The translations under genes were made by a program, and so were the position numbers. The notes beneath the pieces are model-generated. The model had not been told where the DNA came from. It saw only the letters and a list, made by a program, of their open reading frames with translations, and made no database searches. Shown in pieces: positions 12,901 to 23,022 of a stretch of 64,000 bases of DNA (position 1 is its first letter; the number at the start of each line of letters is the position of its first letter). The DNA comes from Megalobrama amblycephala (lineage: Eukaryota > Chordata > Actinopteri > Cypriniformes > Xenocyprididae): positions 40,632,565 to 40,696,564 of the forward strand of contig NC_063054.1 in the NCBI RefSeq assembly GCF_018812025.1. The letters run 5' to 3'.

Positions 12901-15900
12901 GCGCTTTATCCCCTCGGGTTGAACCTTGAGGCTCGAATGTGAGTCTATACCGCACTACTGGACCAGGAGCCTCCCCCCATGAGACACGGAAACTACTTGT
13001 GGTCTCCTCGGACACCCTCAGGTTGTTCACGGATCCTTGTTCTGCATAAATTGGAACATATACAGTAGGTCACAAAAGGGTCACTGTTGCGACTCTTAAA
13101 GGAACAGTTTACCCTAAAATTCATCAGGTACAATGGCTAGGATATTCTTTATAAAACATTTGTGTTACACAAAAGAACAACAATCCTTTAAAAGTTCCAA
13201 AAGAAATGTCAATAGTATTTAGCTAAGCATTTAAATATACTAACCTTCTAGTGTGGTCTCAAAGTCTGATAGAGGAAAGCTTTCTCCCTTCTCGTATTGG
13301 GCGTAAACCTTGACCTCATACTTTGTGACTGGAGTAAGGTGATGTAAGACAGCCGTAGTGGTGTCTCCCGGCACAGAGACGGAGATGTAGCCCACTTCTG
13401 TGTCAGCATCAGGCTTGTATTGCACCAGATAGGACTGCACATCCACAGCATCTGTTACCCAAGAAGCTCGGAAACTCCTGGAGGTCACCTCTGAGAAGGT
13501 CAGAGACCTGGGTGCAATCAGACCTTGAAGGGAGAGCAGAATCGAAGTATAAGAGACTTCTTTCTTTGGTTTCCCAGGAGAATTTTGTTCACATCCCAGT
13601 TTAATGTTAAAAACATAATAGATTTTAAATTGGTCTGTTTCTGACACCCAGCTATTGTATGACTTGAAATACAGCACACAATAACTATTCTTTTGGTTTT
13701 TTTTGTTTGTTTGTTTGTTTATTCTTGGAGCTTGACAGCTTCTGTTTATTATTTTTATTGTCTGAATTGAACAGCTTGGACATTCTGCTAAATGAGTTCT
13801 TTTGTGATCCACAAAAAAAAAAGAAAGAAAGGGTGACATAAGGGTGAGTAAATGATGACAGAATTTTCATTTTGTGGTCAACTAACCCTTTAAACTTCTG
13901 TACAAATTGGTACAAAACCAGAGTTTTGAGAAACATATGGTTCTATGAACGTCCAGACCCATAGCCCAACAAATTTAACAGCAGTTAGTGGTAAAATCGA
14001 ACGATACTCACTTCTCCTCTTGATGTTCAGAAGCTCTTGCTCAATTCTCAGACAGATGGACTGGGTTAGCTCATCAGAAATCCTCTGGAAAGCATCAAAG
14101 TCCTCTACGGTGTACACGTGGGTCTCCACTGGAGAATTAGCAATCGCCTCCAGCTCCGAGCGGACAGCATCTTTCACGCCCACTGCGAAAATCTCTACAT
14201 CCGAGTTCCTAAGCTTAGCCGCCGGGTCTTTGAAAGCATCCGAGGACTTCCCATCAGTGATCAGAATCGTAACACGAGGTACATTTGCACGAGCGCCTCT
14301 GGTTGGAACAAAAATCCTCTCTCTCACATACGTCATAGCTTTGCCGGTGTTCGTGGAGCCACCGCGGTAGGGGAACGTTCTCACGGCTTTGACAACTGCA
14401 CTCAGATCGTGGTGGGTGTTCAGGTAGAACTCAGTGTGTGGGTCTCTGCTGTACTGGACCAAGCTGATTTGAACTTTCTCCGCACCAATGTCAAAGGTGT
14501 TGACCAGGACTTCCAAGAAAGCTCGAACTTTAGCGAAGTTCGCAAGACCGATACTGTAGGAACCGTCGACCAGGAGAACGACGTCGGCTTGTACATCCAC
14601 ACCAAGAGAACATTCTAGAAGTAAAAAGAGCTTGCGGGTCAAACAACTATTTAATCAATGGATTACAGTGGATATTTAAAGAGTGTGGACCTTTCCTCAC
14701 CTAAGGATACTTTTAAAGGCTGGGTTTTCTCCATTGCCATAACTGGCTCACTAGGCGTCAGACCTTTGAGTGCAAACAGGCTGATTTCATACTCAGTATC
14801 AGGGGACAAGTCTCTCACATTCACAGAGGTCTGAGTCGGCCCAACGTACAGCTCCTGACGTTTGCTGCCAGCCAACATGGGAACCATCTGCACCTTGTAT
14901 CCAGTCACTTCCCCTATAGATGCATCCCACGTCACCCGCATTGACTTGGACGCAACCTCTGTTACTTGCAAGTTTGACGCTGGTTCAACGACTGCAAATA
15001 AACAAAAAGAAGAAAAATGGGGTCATGTTTAATGCATGGGGTTGTGTTTAATAAACCTGCTAAAGCAGATTTACAATTGTTATTGTTTGTTTACCTTCCT
15101 CGCCGCTAGCCAGCGAGCTGAGCTGGTCATCCACACTGTTGCACACCTGCGTGATGAGCGATTTCTCCACAGCTTTGATCATGTCGAAGTTTGGCACCGT
15201 GTACACGTGTGTTCTGTAGGGCGTTGAAGACATTTGTTTCAACTCTTCCTCATCTGCTTCTTTGATTCCTGAATAAAAGTGATAAATAATAGCATTATTT
15301 CACAAAATTCCTTTCAAGGATTTCTTATGTGCGGATAGATTTCTTGAAAGCTGTCCAGTTCTGTGCGAATGAAGAAGAAATCCAGACCGTGAAAGACAGC
15401 AGTGATGAATGACCACATACCCAAAGTGAAGATTTCAACTCCAGCATTCTTCAACCTCTTGGCGTAACCCTCAACAGGGTCCTGAGATTTCCCATCCGTG
15501 ATAACTACGGCTACTCTGGGGAATCCCTTACGAGCACCGGCGGTCTCTGTGAACATGTTTTTCAGCAGGTAGTCCAGGGCTTCGCCTGCACAAAAACAAT
15601 CACTGAGACTTAAAATTCACGTTGTAGCTTTGTTGTTCAGCAGTAATATTATCTGTAGGATTCAGTATGAATACACAAATTCAAATTTGGTACCTGTCAT
15701 AGTGTTCCCACCCTTGTATGGCAGATTGTTAATGGCTCTGAGCAGCTCAGCCCGTTTGAAGTACTGGTTAAGGTTAAACTCGGTTCTGGTGTCCGTGCTG
15801 TACTGAACCACGCCCACTCTAGTCTTGTCCTCTCCAAGGTCAAATGCGCCTGCCATGGCTGCTATGAAGTTGCGGATGAATTTAAAATTTTCCCGCCCGA

Positions 15901-18900
15901 CACTCCAAGAACCGTCCACCAGGAATACAAGATCAGCAATGGCACTTACAGAGCATTCTGGGAAAAAGAGTAAGAGGTCAATGGGCCAGAAGCTAACAAA
16001 CTCTGCCCTAGACACGTTTGACTTTAGAAAATGGGATGGATTTTTGAAAAGGATGCAAAGCTTCTAAAATATAAACCATTCAAGAGTTTGGGCAAACACA
16101 TTTGGCACATAACTCAAAATTCTGACCTATTTTTCCATTTCAGAAAAAGACCATATCTTTTAGTATTATAACACCATGTGATTTCATTTGGATGGTCTGT
16201 TTCTATCGCACATATTTTTTTTAAACATTAGATAGACGTTGCTACAATATAAACCCTTTTACATATGTATAACTTTCGAGATGTACAATTGTTTATGAAT
16301 CCTTAGAAGTTCAAAGAATATTGAATTAATAGAATGTATATGTTGATATTTATTTTATTTATAATAAATGAGATTAAGCATGTTTAACACTATTGAATGT
16401 ATTTATAGTTAACATTGACCTAATTCTTACTTGACAGTTTAATTCTCCATTGCATATTTTTCACATTTCTTTCTTGTTTACATAGTTTTTGAGCTTTGAT
16501 GATAATTACATTTTAACATGTTTACTTAATTTCTATTTAAATTTGCCATTAAAAAAAGATAACGATAAATGAGAGTAATGAACCTGGTCACCTGCAACAG
16601 CAACTTCACAAAAATGATGACAATTCCAGAGGTTTTGATGGATTTGTGCATATCAAATGTAAAAATGTTTATGTGTTGATACTGTATGCTTCAGTGTCTA
16701 TGAAAATATAGAAAAATATACATGTACATATATGAAGGGGATCCCCTTTATAACAGCACAACATTTATCTATTATGTAATACACACCAGTTACAACTCAT
16801 TCCTCACTGACACATGGGTTGAGTATGTCTCTATACAAAATGTTATTAGGCAAGTCATTACCAGTCCTTCTGACTCTCTTGAACTCCATCTTAATTTCCA
16901 TTCGGTTTGGAAAAATTCCTCATCTTTCAATCATATTTTCCTTCAATCACAATTTGTGGAATTTGCTGCCCTTTAACACATTGTGTCAGCTACATCTTTG
17001 GTGAGATGTTGGCAAACCCTTATGGCAGACGGGACAAGACAGAATGTTGTTGACATTGCTTGCCCTCCTTTATTACCGTAATTAGATTCACTATTTTCCA
17101 CTTGTGCCTGCAGAATGGAAGCACTGTAGCTCTGAAACTGGGTTTTGTTAGCGAGTCGTCTGCAGAAGGCATGCTAACTAACCGTTACGGTATTTGGGTG
17201 GGGAGGGGGGTGTTTGGATTTTCCACTTCTGCTTAATGTAGGAAAGGAAAAGTAAAGCTGTTCACCTTCATCTGGAAGACGAGGCCACAGCGCTCTTGTA
17301 AAGAGGGGAGCTGTAATGCTTTCCACTTTCTGCACTGCAAGAGGTTCAAGTTTTTATTTCAAACTAGGCGAAAGGGGCCACTTACGAACTCTCACCCAAA
17401 AGCCATGCTGGAAACGTTGGCTCAAATTTATCATGTCTGGAAAAGTTAATGCTGACTAACAAGCTAAATTGTTATAGGTAAACATAAATTCGGAAAGAAA
17501 GAAAGGCATTCGCACATTTGCGTACTGACTAGTACGGAAACTCCCAATAAAATGCAGTGACCACAGAAGCAATGGAAAGAGCCTGGAGGTGTGTACTTAC
17601 TGACTGCATCTGAGACCTGAGGCTTCCTGATACTTCCTTCAGAACCACTTGATTGGACTAAAACAGAAAACAATAAATCAATAAATATTTAATGTATTCC
17701 CTCCATAAAAAGGGTTCCTATACCCTTTGGCCAATGAATTTCCATGCTTTCTCCACAAAACGCTGAGCATAACTACAAATTTAAAGGGTTTTTTTTCTTC
17801 AAATGAACTTGGAAATAAACAGAAAGTTTAAGGAATTGTCATGACTTTCCATTTTCACTAACTTTTCCAAATTCCCTGAGACTTTCAGGGCTTCCATGAC
17901 TATGGGAACCTTGTGTTAATGACATATTTAAGGAATAAGATGCCCTACCACTTACTTGTAATCTGTCCAGAGATTGGTATACTCTCTTCAGATCCAGAAT
18001 ATGAAATTATCGTAACAACATAATCCACATCGGGGGTCAAATCTCTGATGGAGGTTTTGGTTGAGGTTGGAGGAAGTGTGAATTCCTTAATGGGCTCTTC
18101 TACAGAGAGAAGGGAACATTTGCATTTACAATGTTTAAATGTCATATCATGATATACATTCTACATGAAGATAACATCTAGCTAACCTTCATTTTTAAGT
18201 AGATAAATCTAGTCTAGACACACAAGACCTGGATTAGGGAAACATTAATGACTTCCCAAGACATACGATGAATAACAGTCCATGTTTAAATCATTTTTGA
18301 AGGGCACGCCAGAACGCATTTCCCGAGTTGCCTGTGGCAGTGAGTTTAAAGGTTACTTGTCGTTTACCAGATGCTTTCTTATCTCAAGCAACATAAAGTA
18401 CACTTACTATGGCTCCCCTTGAGTAACCTTAGGTTAAGTGCTTCGCTCATGGGCTAAATGGCAATAGATCATGAGACAACCCTTGCAGGTCTGAACAACC
18501 CTTAGTGTTAGCCAACATGAATTTACTTTCATACTACACATTTTCTAGTATGGAGCACCAACTTTTTCAGAATCCAATCAATTGGCAGTTGACAAAAATG
18601 AATTTTGTCACTTATTTTTCCTTGTTGAATATCAATTTCCAGTCTGAAAGACATCACTGAATTAAAACCTGTAGCAAATGTTTCATGTTGCCGTTATAAT
18701 TCCAACACGTGTGGTGCTTTTACCATTTCACCAACCTGTATCCGATGTCACTTGTACTCTGAAGCCCTCGATCCTTGACAGCGGTTGCTTCCATATCATT
18801 TGCACTGTGTTTTCATTTAAAATCTTAAACCTCAAGTCTGATGGAGGCATTACTGTGGAAAGAGGAGGTGAATTAAGTTATTTCCAAGAAACCATTCCAA

Positions 18901-20956
18901 AAGTTGTATTTATGAGAAGAGCACACAGGTTTATGGACGAAATCCCATCAGCGAAGTTCATTGTGAGGTAAGGACTCAAGGCAACATGAAACAAATGTGG
19001 ACGACGGCCATTTTGGGTCAAAATGACATCTGTTTGAGCTGTCTGACCATATAGGGCCATTGACTACTCAAGCATAGACACGTAAAGCGCGTTCCACAAA
19101 GACCTCGACAAAACATTACATGGGTCCATAACTCGTGACGTGCATGCAGTCAACCCAACACAGCCAGACGCGCTGTGTTGAACTGTTTCAATAGTTGATG
19201 TCACAGATAGACAAGAAGTGTTGATTGTACAATGGACTTGAAGGAAGTTGACAATAATGGGTAACATTTTGTGCAACTGCATTAATGTGGTCACTTTCCA
19301 TTGCAAACCGATTAAAAGGGTGCACAACGACAACCTTTAATGAGAAAATACAGGATAGTGACAAACAAAACAAAACGAGGTTACATAACATTGCACCAAT
19401 CTAGATGAACTAGAAGACTCATGCACTTGTACATGAAAAGTTGTCTACAACAACTTGTGGGACTAAAAGGACTTCATGTACAAGACGCACATGTAGAGGA
19501 CTTAAATATTTTAAAGTGATATTCTTATGGTATTGTGTGTTGCATTGTGTTTGAAAGGTGGAACACAGAGGTCATGTGTGCATGTCAGAATATCACAATA
19601 AAATATTTTGTGAAGCTGCGGCTCTGGTCAAATTTTGACCAGGGCTTAAGCTTGACCGGGAACAGGTTCACCAAAATCAAGATTTACCAACCTGGCTGAC
19701 CCGATGTCACAATCGGTTCCATGTCTGACTCCAAATGGATCCAACACACATCCAAAATCAACCACACACCGATTCATCATCCATTCTAGATTTTCCTTTC
19801 TTTTTTGGGTCCATCCAACACTAACCGGTTTTGGTGCAACCAAACTTCGAAGATCATTTAATAACATTTATTTTGCTGAGCATCTAATCGTAACAATGTC
19901 AAATAAGAAAGTGATAATGTTGTTTAAGGTATTTGTTTGCCCGTCATATTTTATATCAGTGGAACATGTTTAAACAAAGACTTTTCTTATTTTTTCATAC
20001 TATAGCACAATTACTTCTTGCCCTCTCTTTCCTAAGAAAAAAAAAAATAAAGCTCATATTTTGTCTTTTTGTTCCCTAAGAGTGTGGAAAGTGGAGAAGG
20101 GAAACTTGGCCTCCACATGAATTTTTTTCTTTTTCTTTTCTTTTTTTTTTTTTTTGGTACAATAAAAGCTGTAAAATGTTCCACTATACTTTCCACTGAA
20201 AGCTGGCAATGTGCGCTTTAACACCCTGTCGTTTATTCAATAATTTGATAAGGTTAAGTCACAGTTTTACTGCCTCTAAGACTGTTCAAACCTACCAAGA
20301 GCTCAGTTACTGAAAGATATACAGTGAATGCTAAAATAAATGAAAAAATGTTTTACTAGAGGAAAAAGTTGAACATGAATCTGTCTGGCTGAGATGTCTG
20401 GTATCCTGCAAATGATCATGGGTCTTAAGTTGCATATGGAAAATATTTAAAACCAAGTCATATTCAATACTAAATGTTTGTTGGATTTGGCTTTACATGT
20501 TCTATCCTATAATTTGCAATTAAAAGATATTACATTGGATACTCTTGAAGAATCAGTTGCTGAAAAACACTAATGAAATATCCTGTGCTGTCATGCATTT
20601 CCATTTCCACTAGCATGAACGGCACAGATTGTTTAAAATAATTCTTAAAGGGCAGTAAAAATCCACATAATAACACATAGAATTAACACATTAATTTCTT
20701 CTCTATTTTTGTTCATTTTTATGGAGATATGACAATGAAAATTGAAAAATAATGAACAGAGTCAAACATTATAGTACAGTACAATACTTATATATTTTAG
20801 AAATTATAGACTATGATCTAAACTGTTGGAATAAAGTATTTTTAATTTAACAGGGTGAATAGGGACAGATTTGTTGGCTTTTTTACCTTGAGCTCTCACT
20901 GATGTCAGTACTGCGAGTGTTAAGAGAGCGGCCGCTGCCAAACGCCTGACCGACAT
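812..20956 (-). CDS. col12a1: Collagen alpha-1(XII), 5' part of the gene (18 coding exons, left end cut by window)
   Basis: Collagen XII is a secreted fibril-associated (FACIT) collagen whose large N-terminal NC3 arms project from collagen I fibrils in tendon, fascia, bone surface and muscle matrix. This span encodes 1283 residues of the NC3 arm: signal peptide 1-22, FN3-1 about 24-118, VWA1 130-310, FN3-2 331-427, VWA2 428-620, FN3-3 to FN3-8 from 629 to 1193, and VWA3 from 1196 to the window edge. That order and the VWA3 start near residue 1195 match the long (XIIA) form of vertebrate COL12A1. Each VWA domain has the metal-binding DxSxS motif (DGSWS, DGSYS, DGSWS). The TSPN and triple-helix parts lie beyond position 1. 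All introns seen are phase 1 except the one inside FN3-8. One intron is GC-AG. Fish carry two col12a1 copies and I cannot say which this is. COL14A1 is less likely because it has two VWA domains. Confidence 0.93.
1092..1241 (-). CDS. col12a1: col12a1 exon: VWA3, first part (GC donor)
   Basis: This 150-nt phase 1-1 exon encodes the start of VWA3, with a leading Cys (DAQCKTT) and the MIDAS motif ([12 protein letters not shown]). Its donor reads G/GCAAGT, so the following intron is GC-AG. No GT donor nearby keeps the frame into the next exon. The long and short collagen XII isoforms join at this domain. Confidence 0.9.
2760..3120 (+). mobile_element. Degenerate LINE reverse-transcriptase 3' remnant
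   Basis: Around 2,905-2,960 the plus strand reads [14 protein letters not shown], like the conserved C-terminal LPVAARIKFKTL block of fish L2/Rex-type LINE polymerases. Stops interrupt it on both sides. It lies in the FN3-8/VWA3 intron. The rest of that intron (1,242-2,700) shows nothing beyond AT-rich sequence. Confidence 0.35.
3290..3580. repeat. AT-rich (AAT)n-like low-complexity tract
   Basis: Runs of AAT/ATT triplets and A-rich sequence dominate this stretch. A 40-bp AT-rich block at 3,491-3,530 is repeated exactly at 3,805-3,844. Confidence 0.7.
3589..3803. repeat. 215-bp intronic duplication, copy 1
   Basis: All 215 bases match 5,863-6,077 in the same orientation. This copy sits in AT-rich sequence, between the two copies of the 40-bp block at 3,491-3,530 and 3,805-3,844. 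It shows no inverted-repeat ends and no convincing coding content. Confidence 0.85.
4050..4177 (-). CDS. col12a1: col12a1 exon: FN3-8, second part and linker to VWA3
   Basis: This 128-nt exon (phase 2 in, phase 1 out) encodes the end of FN3-8 ([18 protein letters not shown]) and a linker (SNETPVELS). The donor is GTATAA. Confidence 0.87.
4285..4477 (-). CDS. col12a1: col12a1 exon: FN3-8, first part
   Basis: This 193-nt exon (phase 1 in, phase 2 out) holds the first two thirds of FN3-8 ([19 protein letters not shown]). It is the only exon here whose 3' border is not phase 1. Confidence 0.9.
5511..5777 (-). CDS. col12a1: col12a1 exon: FN3-7
   Basis: This 267-nt phase 1-1 exon holds the seventh FN3 domain ([39 protein letters not shown]). 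It has an N-glycosylation sequon, NVT. The donor lies in ACGTACGT, so a second GT sits four bases downstream. Only the upstream one keeps the frame. Confidence 0.9.
5863..6077. repeat. 215-bp intronic duplication, copy 2 (likely source)
   Basis: It is identical to 3,589-3,803. Here the sequence runs smoothly into unique-looking intron on its right side, so this may be the original and 3,589-3,803 the derived copy. The remainder of the intron to 7,168 shows short ATT/AAT runs only. Confidence 0.85.
7169..7438 (-). CDS. col12a1: col12a1 exon: FN3-6
   Basis: This 270-nt phase 1-1 exon holds the sixth FN3 domain ([39 protein letters not shown]). The intron between it and FN3-5 is 4.3 kb, the longest seen in the gene here. 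Confidence 0.92.
7495..7640 (+). mobile_element. tRNA-derived SINE
   Basis: The plus strand reads GTGGTGTAGTGGATAAAGCT (A-box region) followed by GCTGGTTTGAGCAA (B-box region), the layout of fish tRNA-derived SINEs. It lies in the FN3-5/FN3-6 intron. Confidence 0.55.
7641..10332. other. Intron sequence without recognised features
   Basis: This is part of the 4.3-kb FN3-5/FN3-6 intron. I saw no exon-like frame bounded by splice sites, no inverted-repeat element and no long tandem repeat apart from a short (TA)n run near 8,240. Confidence 0.6.
10333..10765. mobile_element. Inverted-repeat MITE (degenerate TTAAAGG-type)
   Basis: The left end reads CTTTAAGAAACATTCACCCA and the right end carries the complementary CATTTTTGGGTGG. 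These ends resemble the elements at 28,158, 33,115 and 37,395. The middle is AT-rich and non-coding. Confidence 0.5.
11265..11370 (+). mobile_element. SINE-like fragment, plus orientation
   Basis: The stretch ends with AAGTTGCTGGTTTGATCCCA, which contains a B-box like that of the SINE just to the right. The two form an inverted pair. The 5' part is degenerate. Confidence 0.4.
11545..11638 (-). mobile_element. tRNA-derived SINE, minus orientation
   Basis: Read on the minus strand it shows GATGTAGTGGTTAAAGCTC (A box) and TTGCTGGTTCAATCCC (B box) at tRNA-like spacing. It lies just downstream of the FN3-5 exon. Confidence 0.65.
11748..12020 (-). CDS. col12a1: col12a1 exon: FN3-5
   Basis: This 273-nt phase 1-1 exon holds the fifth FN3 domain ([39 protein letters not shown]). 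It ends GTTLEG at a GTATGG donor. Confidence 0.92.
12757..13041 (-). CDS. col12a1: col12a1 exon: FN3-4
   Basis: This 285-nt phase 1-1 exon holds the fourth FN3 domain ([39 protein letters not shown]). The GTTKEG end resembles the ends of the sister FN3 exons, consistent with exon duplication. Confidence 0.92.
13082..13120. mobile_element. MITE end fragment
   Basis: The sequence TTAAAGGAACAGTTTACCCT resembles the terminal repeats of the TTAAAGG-type elements elsewhere in the window. A matching opposite end is at 13,820-13,895, with the FN3-3 exon lying between them, so these are two independent or rearranged remnants. Confidence 0.35.
13245..13523 (-). CDS. col12a1: col12a1 exon: FN3-3
   Basis: This 279-nt phase 1-1 exon holds the third FN3 domain ([29 protein letters not shown]). 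It is the first of six FN3 domains between VWA2 and VWA3. The donor is GTTAGT. Confidence 0.92.
13820..13895. mobile_element. MITE end fragment
   Basis: The sequence GGGTGAGTAAATGATGACAG, followed by an A-rich part and AACTAACCCTTTAA, matches the right end of the TTAAAGG-type elements at 33,115-36,684 and 37,395-37,645. Confidence 0.5.
14012..14614 (-). CDS. col12a1: col12a1 exon: complete VWA2 in one exon
   Basis: This single 603-nt phase 1-1 exon encodes all of VWA2 (residues 428-628). Key stretches are [12 protein letters not shown] (MIDAS), [39 protein letters not shown] and [15 protein letters not shown]1 is split over three exons that also total 603 nt. The open frame runs past both splice sites, but phase and the AG and GTGAGT sites fix the ends. 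Confidence 0.94.
14701..14991 (-). CDS. col12a1: col12a1 exon: FN3-2
   Basis: This 291-nt phase 1-1 exon carries a whole fibronectin type III domain (residues 331-427) between VWA1 and VWA2. It has the core Trp (MRVTWDAS) and the [14 protein letters not shown] signature. One exon per FN3 domain is the rule in the rest of this gene. Confidence 0.92.
15095..15268 (-). CDS. col12a1: col12a1 exon: VWA1, last part
   Basis: This 174-nt phase 1-1 exon completes VWA1. It contains [12 protein letters not shown] and the C-terminal Cys region ([12 protein letters not shown]), followed by a short acidic linker (ASGEE) into FN3-2. Confidence 0.9.
15421..15585 (-). CDS. col12a1: col12a1 exon: VWA1, middle part
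   Basis: This 165-nt phase 1-1 exon encodes the central VWA1 helix-strand units, including [12 protein letters not shown], which carries the third MIDAS acidic residue, and VEIFTLG. The donor is GTATGT. Confidence 0.92.
15694..15957 (-). CDS. col12a1: col12a1 exon: VWA1, first part
   Basis: This 264-nt phase 1-1 exon encodes the start of VWA1. It contains the MIDAS motif ([10 protein letters not shown]), the [12 protein letters not shown] strand and the [12 protein letters not shown] turn, whose Thr normally completes the metal site. It begins with KCSVSA, a Cys that usually pairs across the domain. Confidence 0.93.
15958..17600. other. Intron without recognised features
   Basis: This is the linker/VWA1 intron of col12a1. 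It is AT-rich with no splice-bounded frame, SINE, or inverted-repeat element that I could identify. Confidence 0.6.
17601..17657 (-). CDS. col12a1: col12a1 exon: short linker between FN3-1 and VWA1
   Basis: This 57-nt phase 1-1 exon encodes a Ser/Gly-rich linker ([17 protein letters not shown]). It is supported by a TAG acceptor, a perfect GTAAGT donor and phases that join both neighbours. The encoded sequence itself is not diagnostic. Confidence 0.72.
17956..18099 (-). CDS. col12a1: col12a1 exon: second half of FN3-1
   Basis: This 144-nt phase 1-1 exon (residues 63-110) completes FN3-1, with the typical L-T-P-D-x-x-Y signature ([11 protein letters not shown]). The acceptor is TAG and the donor GTAAGT. 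Confidence 0.86.
18736..18852 (-). CDS. col12a1: col12a1 exon: first half of FN3-1
   Basis: This 117-nt phase 1-1 exon (residues 24-62) holds the A to C strands of the first fibronectin type III domain, including the core Trp (QMIWKQPL). It has a CAG acceptor and a GT donor (CAG/GTTGG). Confidence 0.85.
18853..20886. other. Intron between signal-peptide exon and FN3-1
   Basis: This 2.0-kb intron contains short homopolymer runs (A at 20,037, T at 20,139) and no exon-like or repeat structure I could name. Skipping from the signal-peptide exon to VWA3 would stay in frame. Confidence 0.6.
20887..20956 (-). CDS. col12a1: col12a1 exon: start codon and signal peptide
   Basis: The 70-nt coding part runs from ATG at 20,956 and encodes [20 protein letters not shown] then RAQ, a typical signal peptide with basic residues, an Ala/Leu core and a probable cleavage after RA. 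It ends in phase 1 at a GT donor. The exon continues upstream as 5' UTR to about 20,989, where a TTTTTCAG acceptor is seen. Confidence 0.88.
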
Positions 20957-20989
20957 CTTCACCCCAGTATCAGCAGAACATCAATCAAT
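20957..20989 (-). other. col12a1: col12a1 5' UTR part of the signal-peptide exon
   Basis: Thirty-three bases lie between the ATG and an upstream acceptor (TTTTTCAG) at 20,990-20,991. The acceptor implies at least one further non-coding exon upstream. Confidence 0.6.
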
Positions 20990-22476
20990 CTGAAAAAATC
21001 AACCATATTACACACACACACACAGCTCATAAATCAATCCAAAAAATTACATTTAAAAAAAGGCACTGGACTCCAACACAGCTCAATGCAAGAGATCTCA
21101 TTCAAAATCTGATTTTAATTATTTTTTCATTCAAAATTCCAGCTGTTTCTCTGGTCAACATAGGAAAAAAGTTATTTCCATTGTTATTACTCCCCAAAAA
21201 AAATTATAAAACGAGGTCACTAATTAAAATAACTCACTGTGGGTCTTGGAAAAACATTCTCTGCAGTTTAACTGTAAAACGATTATAAACTGCATATGCT
21301 GTATGTCATTGAAAACTTCACTGATTCATCTGTTTAACGTCGGAAACTGTGAGCTCATAGACTATATGCAATTGTCTGGAAATTTGCCTGATTTAGGATC
21401 CTACACATGAGCGCTGGAAAAACTTTTCTGCAGGGTTCCTGCGCCCCCTGTTGTGCCTGGACAAATTCAGACTTTACATACATACATTTATGCTGAGAGC
21501 AACTCGCTGCTCTGCCTCTAACTTTGGCAATGTGCTTGATGTCTGTATTACATATATATTGCATGTTACTATAAATAATTTCCAATGCAAGAACAAGCGG
21601 CTCACAAAATAATTGCAGAGTGAGTACAAGTTGTGATTAATATCACTCAGCAGTTAGTATTTGCCCTGATATTTCAAGACAAGCAGTGTCCTGCAGTGTG
21701 ACATGATTACTCAGTCTAAAACTATTTTAAACAACATCTTCCCAGTCCTTTTATACATTATACACAACCTCATATTAAAAAAGACTACATTTGCACTTTT
21801 GAAAAGGCATTCATCACATGGCAGGACCATCTGAAATCATCTAGGGCAAAAGGGTATTTCAATTAATGAACACAAAACTCAGGAACATGCAACATTTAAC
21901 TTAGAAATTAAGCAATTTTTAATAAATAAATCAGATAATAGGTGAATGGACATGCAAAGTGTGAGTCAAAACTTATCATGCGGGCACTTTATCTTGGGTT
22001 TGGTGTTGTAATAGTGTAAGAATTTAAGTAAAGTTGAATGAAAAAGCAAACATAAGGTCTTGTGAAAACATGTGGGATGCTTTCTGAACATTTGTTGAGC
22101 CAAATAGGTTTGAACCTCACACTAATTTTTTTAATTATATTTATTTAAGCTCTCCACCACACTTTACCTGTATTCTTTAATGTGAATTAGTTAAAAAAAA
22201 ATACCCAATAAATAAAGTTCAAGAGGTCTCGTGAGTCTAGATTCCTCAACGAAAGAAAGTAAGTATCATCCCATTCAACTTTCAAAGAGCACAATAACAG
22301 GGTGGTGGAAAAAATGAAATCACCATACAAACGTCTATGGAAAAAAGTGATCAGAGCAGCTGAAAATGGGTCAGTGTGCACACATTCATCATTTCACGTG
22401 ACATTTATCTAATATGTCTCAAATTCAAGAGCATTACATTTATATGCTTAAATATGTTTATCAAGAAAAAGAACTT
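20990..22476. other. Intron between the putative 5' UTR exons
   Basis: Only a short (CA)n tract at about 21,013-21,025 stands out. No coding frame with conserved motifs was seen. Confidence 0.5.
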
Positions 22477-22478
22477 AC

Positions 22479-22730
22479 CAAACTCCCCAAAGTTTCCCAA
22501 ATCTATCAATACATCACAAAAACTGGTGAATGAAAGTGGAAATTTCGCCCGGATACAAAGGGATTTAAAGGTCTCTTCAGAAAAGCAAGAGATTCTCCGT
22601 GATGCTGTTGTGATGGAGATGAAAATGAAGAGGAGGGTCTGATCACCCACAGCTCATGAAGGCTGATTTCAAAATGCACAGGATCTCAGGCTAGAATGAG
22701 CTTCTTAACAGGAGGCAGATACCGAAGCCG
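22479..22730 (-). other. col12a1: Candidate non-coding first exon of col12a1 (upstream end not defined)
   Basis: A consensus donor G/GTAAGT at 22,477-22,478 faces the 5' UTR acceptor at 20,990. The sequence upstream of it (22,480-22,820) is the only CpG-bearing, non-repetitive stretch before the tandem array, so the promoter is probably here. The right end is a guess because no TATA box stands out. Confidence 0.45.
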
Positions 22731-23022
22731 GAGCGCTGACGTCACGCCTGTGTGATGGATGTGTTGGGATGCGCTTTTGGGAAGTCGCGCGCATTTTCGG
22801 CATTCCTGCAGCATGTCACTCATCAATGTTTTGGGAATGACTAGTCAAAATGAGAAATTTAGGGCTATTTACAGGTCAGGTCTTTGTGGAAGCATAAATT
22901 ATGAACCAATGTAGTATTCGGAGCGCAATCTGAGGAGATTCGTCTCGCGCCACGCCAAAAATGATTTTACGGTGCCCCCAGCACATTTGACCCAACCGAC
23001 AACTACCGTAAAACATCACGAA

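Noticed and set aside
13945..14618. Plus-strand frames of 141 and 166 codons opposite VWA2
   Set aside because: They are antisense shadows of the 603-nt VWA2 exon.
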